Origin: Yersinia rohdei ATCC 43380
GTDB taxonomy: Bacteria; Pseudomonadota; Gammaproteobacteria; Enterobacterales; Enterobacteriaceae
Direction: 5' to 3'
Assembly (NCBI RefSeq): GCF_000173775.1
Contig: NZ_ACCD01000025.1
Location: 1 to 59,798 of the forward strand
Length of the DNA stretch: 59,798 nucleotides
Positions within the stretch are counted from its first letter, which is position 1; the number at the start of each line of letters is the position of its first letter. The notes under the pieces were generated by a model, which had not been told where the DNA came from, did not search any database, and worked only from the letters and a program-made list of their open reading frames with translations. Positions 56,297-59,798 of this stretch are shown here, piece after piece. Position numbers and translations under genes: made by a program.

Positions 56297-56316
56297 AATG
56301 TGAGATCTATCACTTG
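56297..56316 (-). promoter_or_regulatory. CRP site upstream of the DUF4432 gene
   Basis: TGTGA-GATCTA-TCACT (56299-56314) matches the CRP consensus at 9 of 10 conserved bases and sits in AAA/TT flanks. It is about 73 bases before the start of the gene. Confidence 0.65.
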
Positions 56317-56347
56317 ATGAAAAAAAGGTCATTTTTATCTATTTTAT

Positions 56348-56363
56348 CGTGATAAAAATCACT
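56348..56363 (-). promoter_or_regulatory. Second CRP-like site
   Basis: CGTGA-TAAAAA-TCACT, a weaker match 49 bases upstream of the first site. The spacing puts the two on nearly the same helical face. Confidence 0.4.
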
Positions 56364-56389
56364 TTAAATGATGATTCGAATTATTTATT

Positions 56390-56942
56390 ACATTGGCAAT
56401 GTGATTAAAAACAACATCTAGGTGACACGTTTCAGCTAAATATTTTCTTTTACCTTTCTCCTTTTTTGTCTCCTAGGGGTCAGTTTGGCGATCGGAAATT
56501 ATGGTACGTTAAGCCTGTTTTTTGAGCAGACATGACGGGCAGCGGACGTTACGGCTAGACAGCATTGGTTTGGATCAGTAGGAATCGAGGTTATGGTTGC
56601 TCAAAGCAGATGAAAAATCATAATAGATTGAATTTAAACGTTATTTTTACTGCGATCGCGCTGTGTGAATTCTGTTAGGTTAACAGTGCCTCAGGGTTGC
56701 AGAATTCACCCAGACACATCAAACATGGCCTTCCCTGCCCTTTATCTGCATTCTGGCCCAGAGTTCGGCGCTGAAACTTGGCCGGGAAATCATCAGGCCA
56801 GGGGGCGAATGTGACTTATCACCCAGACTGACATAACTCTCAGGCCCGCCAGATGAAATCAGTCCTCATTCATCTGGAACAATGGGAAGCTGTTGTTTAG
56901 TATGTAGGTATTCTGCCAAGGCTATCAGTAAATCCAATATTC
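56390..56942. other. Structured non-coding region
   Basis: About 550 bases without a supportable ORF. Two clear stem-loops are present: GTGAATTCTG (56665-56674) with CAGAATTCAC (56700-56709), and CCAGATGAA (56849-56857) with TTCATCTGG (56869-56877). The region also contains TCTCCTTTTTTGTCTCC near 56457. It may encode a small RNA or hold the leader of the J-domain gene; nothing here decides. Confidence 0.4.
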
Positions 56943-58118
56943 ATGAAAAAACTCATTAAACGGCTGGAGATCATTAAAAGTGCGATTGAGCTTGAAGATG
57001 ACGATATTATCCGCCACCAACTGCCCTATCTTAAACATGAAACACAAGATGCAATCCTGTGTTTTATCGCCACCTCGATTGAGCAAGGTAAGTTTACTGC
57101 GGCCTTAGAGGCGATTTCGGCGTGGCTAAGTAATAAACAAGGTGTCGCCCAGTGGCAGAATCTTGAATTAGCCGCCTGTAAACTGGAATTAAAAGCGCTG
57201 GAAGAACAATTGCGCGAGTTAATTGATAAACGCAATGAACGCATTCAGTTGCTGGATGATTTTAACGATCTCTATTTAGTGCGCCTGGGCCCGTTAATGA
57301 AGCAGATCTTGCATTTGCGTAAACAGTTAGCGGAAAGCACCCTGCGAAAAGCCGAGGCAGAAGCTCGCCGTCGGGAGCGCGACTATCGTAACTGCCAACA
57401 ATATATCGCGCAGGCCATTGATGAACTGGCGGCATTAAAACAGCGCTGGCTAGAGGTGACGGTGCTTTCCAGTGACACGGTGGCGCTGCGCAAACAAATT
57501 CAGCAACAAACTGAATTGATCACCGCGTTGTTGGCGGAAATTAAACAACTGGAAAACGGGTTCAGCACCCGCGATACCGAATCTACCCGTCAGGCCCGCG
57601 AAGAGGCGAAAGAAAAATACGAGAGTTATCAAGAGCAACAGCAGGATGCGGAACAGCGCCACGACAAGGACAAAAAACTCTCTGCTGATCAACGTCAAGA
57701 ATTGAAACGCCTGTGGCGGCAAGCCAGTCGGTTGTGTCATCCCGATTTGGTGGCGGATGAGTTTAAAGAGAAAGCACATCAATTGATGGTTCAGTTGAAT
57801 CAAGCACGCCAACGCGGTGATTTTTCTGCCATTCATCGCTTGTTGGAGAACCTCAAACAGGGGCTTGAACCGCAGATGGCCAGCGACCTTATTGATGACG
57901 TAGAGCAGCTGCGCCGGAAAATGCATGAAGTTCGTGACAAGATTAAGGCGATATCGCGCGAACTGCACCGGCTGGAAAAAGAAGAATCCTGGCGGTTGGC
58001 CACGGCACTGCCCGATAAAGATAGCTGGTTCAACGATCAAGAAAACGTGCTGTCGAAGACTCTTAACATCTTGAAACGGCAGGTAGAAGAAGCCTCAAAA
58101 GTGTTGTATGAAGCTTGA
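56943..58118 (+). CDS. Coiled-coil protein with an internal J-domain
   Basis: A protein of 391 aa. Residues 75-245 are long charged helices rich in Glu, Gln, Lys and Arg, almost certainly coiled coil. A J-domain-like segment (about 250-300) holds the HPD tripeptide at 266-268 in LKRLWRQASRLCHPDLVADEFKEKAHQLMVQLNQAR, so it can stimulate an Hsp70 ATPase. A second helical stretch follows to the end. There is no signal peptide. No ribosome site is obvious before the ATG. Client and partner are unknown; it is not DnaJ, CbpA, HscB or DjlA. Confidence 0.8.
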   Translation: MKKLIKRLEIIKSAIELEDDDIIRHQLPYLKHETQDAILCFIATSIEQGKFTAALEAISAWLSNKQGVAQWQNLELAACKLELKALEEQLRELIDKRNERIQLLDDFNDLYLVRLGPLMKQILHLRKQLAESTLRKAEAEARRRERDYRNCQQYIAQAIDELAALKQRWLEVTVLSSDTVALRKQIQQQTELITALLAEIKQLENGFSTRDTESTRQAREEAKEKYESYQEQQQDAEQRHDKDKKLSADQRQELKRLWRQASRLCHPDLVADEFKEKAHQLMVQLNQARQRGDFSAIHRLLENLKQGLEPQMASDLIDDVEQLRRKMHEVRDKIKAISRELHRLEKEESWRLATALPDKDSWFNDQENVLSKTLNILKRQVEEASKVLYEA

Positions 58119-58261
58119 GAAACCTGCCAGCCCGGCTCTTCATATGGCGCGGATTTTGACATTGTAGAAGAAAAATTAGACAGTAGTGCCAAAGGGTCTG
58201 TTGATTGCTTTCACTCTTGTTAGCTCATTCAGTTGGTCTTCATTCGCCACTAAGGTAACCC

Positions 58262-59104
58262 ATGATAAAAGATAACGAATATCAGCCGCCGAAAGTTTGG
58301 ACGGAAAACAATGCCAGCGGCGGAGTGTGGTCTAAAATCAATCGCCCAACGGCAGGTGCCCGCTATGAGGCGGAACTACCGCGCGGCAAACACCCACTGC
58401 AACTGTATTCGATGGGGACGCCAAATGGCCAAAAAGTCACTATTCTGTTGGAGGAGTTGCTGGCCTTGGGCGAGCAAGGGGCGGAATATGATGCCCACCT
58501 AATCCGGATCGGTGAAGGCGATCAGTTTTCCAGCGGTTTTGTCGCCGTCAATCCCAATTCCAAAATCCCCGCGCTAATGGACTATTCAACAACACCGCCA
58601 GTGCGGGTCTTTGAATCTGGTGCTATTTTGCTGTATTTGGCGGATAAATTTGGCCATTTTCTGCCAAAAAGCCCTGCCGGCAGGACGGAGGCACTGAATT
58701 GGCTGTTCTGGTTACAGGGTGCGGCCCCCTATTTGGGCGGCGGTTTTGGCCATTTCTATCATTATGCGCCCGTGAAAATTGAATATGCGATTGACCGTTT
58801 CACTATGGAAGCTAAACGCCAGCTTGATTTGCTCAATACCCAGCTTAAAACACAGCGCTATATTGCCGGTGATGAGTATTCCATTGCCGATATCGCTATC
58901 TGGCCTTGGTATGGCAATTTGGTGCTGGGCTTGCAATATGAAGCAGGGGAATTCCTGGATGTGAAATCCTATACTCACCTGCTCCGCTGGACGGAAGAGA
59001 TAGCGCAGCGGCCTGCGGTGCAACGCGGGTGCAGAGTCAATCGCACATGGGGAGAGCCCGCAGAGCAACTGGCTGAACGCCATGATGCCAGCGATTTCGA
59101 CTGA
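58262..59104 (+). CDS. yghU: YghU-type disulfide-bond oxidoreductase (GST family)
   Basis: Glutathione S-transferase-fold protein (280 aa) of the Nu class, which has glutathione-disulfide reductase activity. The N-terminal thioredoxin-like half has LYSMGTPNGQKVTILLEELL and NPNSKIPAL; the helical half has LFWLQGAAPYLGGGFGHFYHYAPVKIEYAI, nearly identical to E. coli YghU. Ends HDASDFD, slightly shorter than the 288-aa E. coli protein. AAGGT precedes the ATG. Single-gene unit. Confidence 0.94.
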   Translation: MIKDNEYQPPKVWTENNASGGVWSKINRPTAGARYEAELPRGKHPLQLYSMGTPNGQKVTILLEELLALGEQGAEYDAHLIRIGEGDQFSSGFVAVNPNSKIPALMDYSTTPPVRVFESGAILLYLADKFGHFLPKSPAGRTEALNWLFWLQGAAPYLGGGFGHFYHYAPVKIEYAIDRFTMEAKRQLDLLNTQLKTQRYIAGDEYSIADIAIWPWYGNLVLGLQYEAGEFLDVKSYTHLLRWTEEIAQRPAVQRGCRVNRTWGEPAEQLAERHDASDFD

Positions 59105-59152
59105 GTCTTCACCCAGCTCATTATCAACCCTTAATTATCAGCCCTGCTCATT

Positions 59153-59184
59153 ATCCTCAAGCCCCGTTGCGCGGGCTTGAGGAT
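59153..59184. terminator. Convergent stem-loop between yghU and the AstE/AspA gene
   Basis: ATCCTCAAGCCC and GGGCTTGAGGAT pair perfectly over 12 bases with an 8-base loop. It lies between two convergent genes and probably serves both, though the T-runs are poor. Confidence 0.65.
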
Positions 59185-59203
59185 GGCATGCGCCCTTCTC
59201 CGG

Positions 59204-59798
59204 TTAGGATGCCAGCCCTCCGCCACCGCGATAGGTTTCTTGCCCGACAATTTTCATCACTTCAGCCCCCAAGGTGACAAAAGGCGTGCGCCGACTGGCA
59301 TAGATAATTCCCCCGGCCTGCGCCCGTACTGCTTTGACGGTATCAGTGATGGGGTCAATAATTTCCGCCACCATTTCATCTTTCCCGACCCATTCACCCG
59401 GTTGACGTAATAGCAGCAACAGGCCGCTGGCCGGGGCACTGACAATTTCTCCCGCGGTAAAGGGCAGCATCACCACCTGCCGCTGCGGGATCTCCGGCGG
59501 GTGGCCGGCAATGGCCCCACGGTGCAGCAAATACTGGTAGAGACGTTCGGCATCGGCACTGGCAAGTTCATGGCTGACATCTTGTTGGCCCCGCAACTCT
59601 ACCGTTACCGCCATACACGCCGGTGTGACCGCGGGGTAATGTGCCGCCAAACGGTGCCACGGCAGACCACAAGCTTCATCAAAGGAGCCGCCGCCGCTGT
59701 CTTGTGACAACAGCACGGTGTCGCTGTGTAAAAAACGCGCCAGAATATCTACCGGTTCGCGCCAGGCCGGATCGGCATATAAATGTAAGATTGCGCGG
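59204..59798 (-). CDS. Succinylglutamate desuccinylase/aspartoacylase family protein (5' end cut by window edge)
   Basis: Zinc-carboxypeptidase-like hydrolase of the AstE/AspA group. The frame is open from the stop at 59204 to the right edge (198 codons seen), reading in with HLYADPAWREPVDILARFLHSDTVLL. GGSFDEACGLPWHRL, TVELRGQQDVS and a C-terminal lipoyl-like barrel (FTAGEIVSAPASGLLLLLRQPGEWV... IIYASRRTPFVTLG) fit the family. The metal ligands must lie upstream of the window. Substrate unknown; it is not in an ast operon here. Confidence 0.8.
   Translation of the reverse strand, partial: RAILHLYADPAWREPVDILARFLHSDTVLLSQDSGGGSFDEACGLPWHRLAAHYPAVTPACMAVTVELRGQQDVSHELASADAERLYQYLLHRGAIAGHPPEIPQRQVVMLPFTAGEIVSAPASGLLLLLRQPGEWVGKDEMVAEIIDPITDTVKAVRAQAGGIIYASRRTPFVTLGAEVMKIVGQETYRGGGGLAS

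Noticed and set aside
57450-58040. 196-codon minus-strand ORF opposite the J-domain gene
   Set aside because: Phe/Gln/Leu-rich shadow of the coiled-coil codons, without start signals.
1-59798. tRNA or rRNA genes
   Set aside because: No tRNA T-loop/acceptor pairs or rRNA segments were recognised on either strand by eye.

Overview
The window is about 60 kb of enterobacterial chromosome, most likely Yersinia (enterocolitica/intermedia/frederiksenii type, not Y. pestis). The backbone gene order rsxCBA-ydgK ... ydgJ ... add-malY-malX-malI-ydgA-manA-fumC-tus ... ynfM/ynfL-mlc-ynfK-clcB-ynfD-ynfB ... ynfA-ydfG matches the replication-terminus region of E. coli. Between these blocks lie typical Yersinia genes: a blaA-like class A beta-lactamase, an araBA/araFGH-C cluster and ERIC-like repeats. 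The replication landmarks agree: a tus gene with a TerB-like site in its promoter (34483-34505) and a near-perfect dif site (54582-54609) about 20 kb away. Eight FtsK-loading octamers (KOPS) found by eye all point at dif. 

Layout. 1-3610: electron-transport complex rsxCBA (rsxC cut by the left edge) and ydgK. 3652-20206: an accessory block not found at this place in E. coli, holding fhs, a three-gene type I secretion operon in rtxB-rtxD-rtxE order without a substrate gene, and arabinose uptake and catabolism (araBA facing away from araFGH-araC, no araD). 20367-31692: ydgJ, two tandem ERIC-like repeats, yfeH, adenosine deaminase, the malX/malY/malI cluster with two MalI-type operators, ydgA and manA. 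32017-35519: fumC, tus plus Ter, and blaA. 35717-42370: SHOCT protein, ynfM/ynfL, mlc, ynfK (bioD2), clcB. 42481-47030: ynfD, ynfB, an arsRBC cassette, ynfA, ydfG. 47148-51631: DHA2 efflux pump, a DUF1471 protein, and a TetR regulator with matching operators on both sides of it, followed by an SDR and a Rossmann protein. 51717-52474: a DUF1778/GNAT toxin-antitoxin pair. 52645-54609: the dif locus. 55021 to the end: a periplasmic DUF4432 protein, a coiled-coil J-domain protein, yghU and a truncated AstE/AspA-family gene.

The most interesting object is at dif. The segment 52656-54592 (1,937 bp) looks like a very small Xer-integrated element. Its left end is a XerC arm identical to that of dif, followed by an enlarged central region and a degenerate XerD arm. 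A second, inverted Xer-type site follows at once, and the two form a long hairpin, as in the folded single-stranded attP of CTX-type filamentous phages. The right end is an intact dif. The only convincing gene inside is an AT-rich SIR2-domain protein with a helix-turn-helix-like C-terminus, a candidate NAD-depleting phage-defence effector. The other ~490 bp of the element are non-coding and rich in hairpins. No phage structural or replication gene is present, so I infer a satellite-like passenger that uses host XerCD and possibly a helper filamentous phage.

All calls were made by reading. No database search, folding or base-composition calculation was run.
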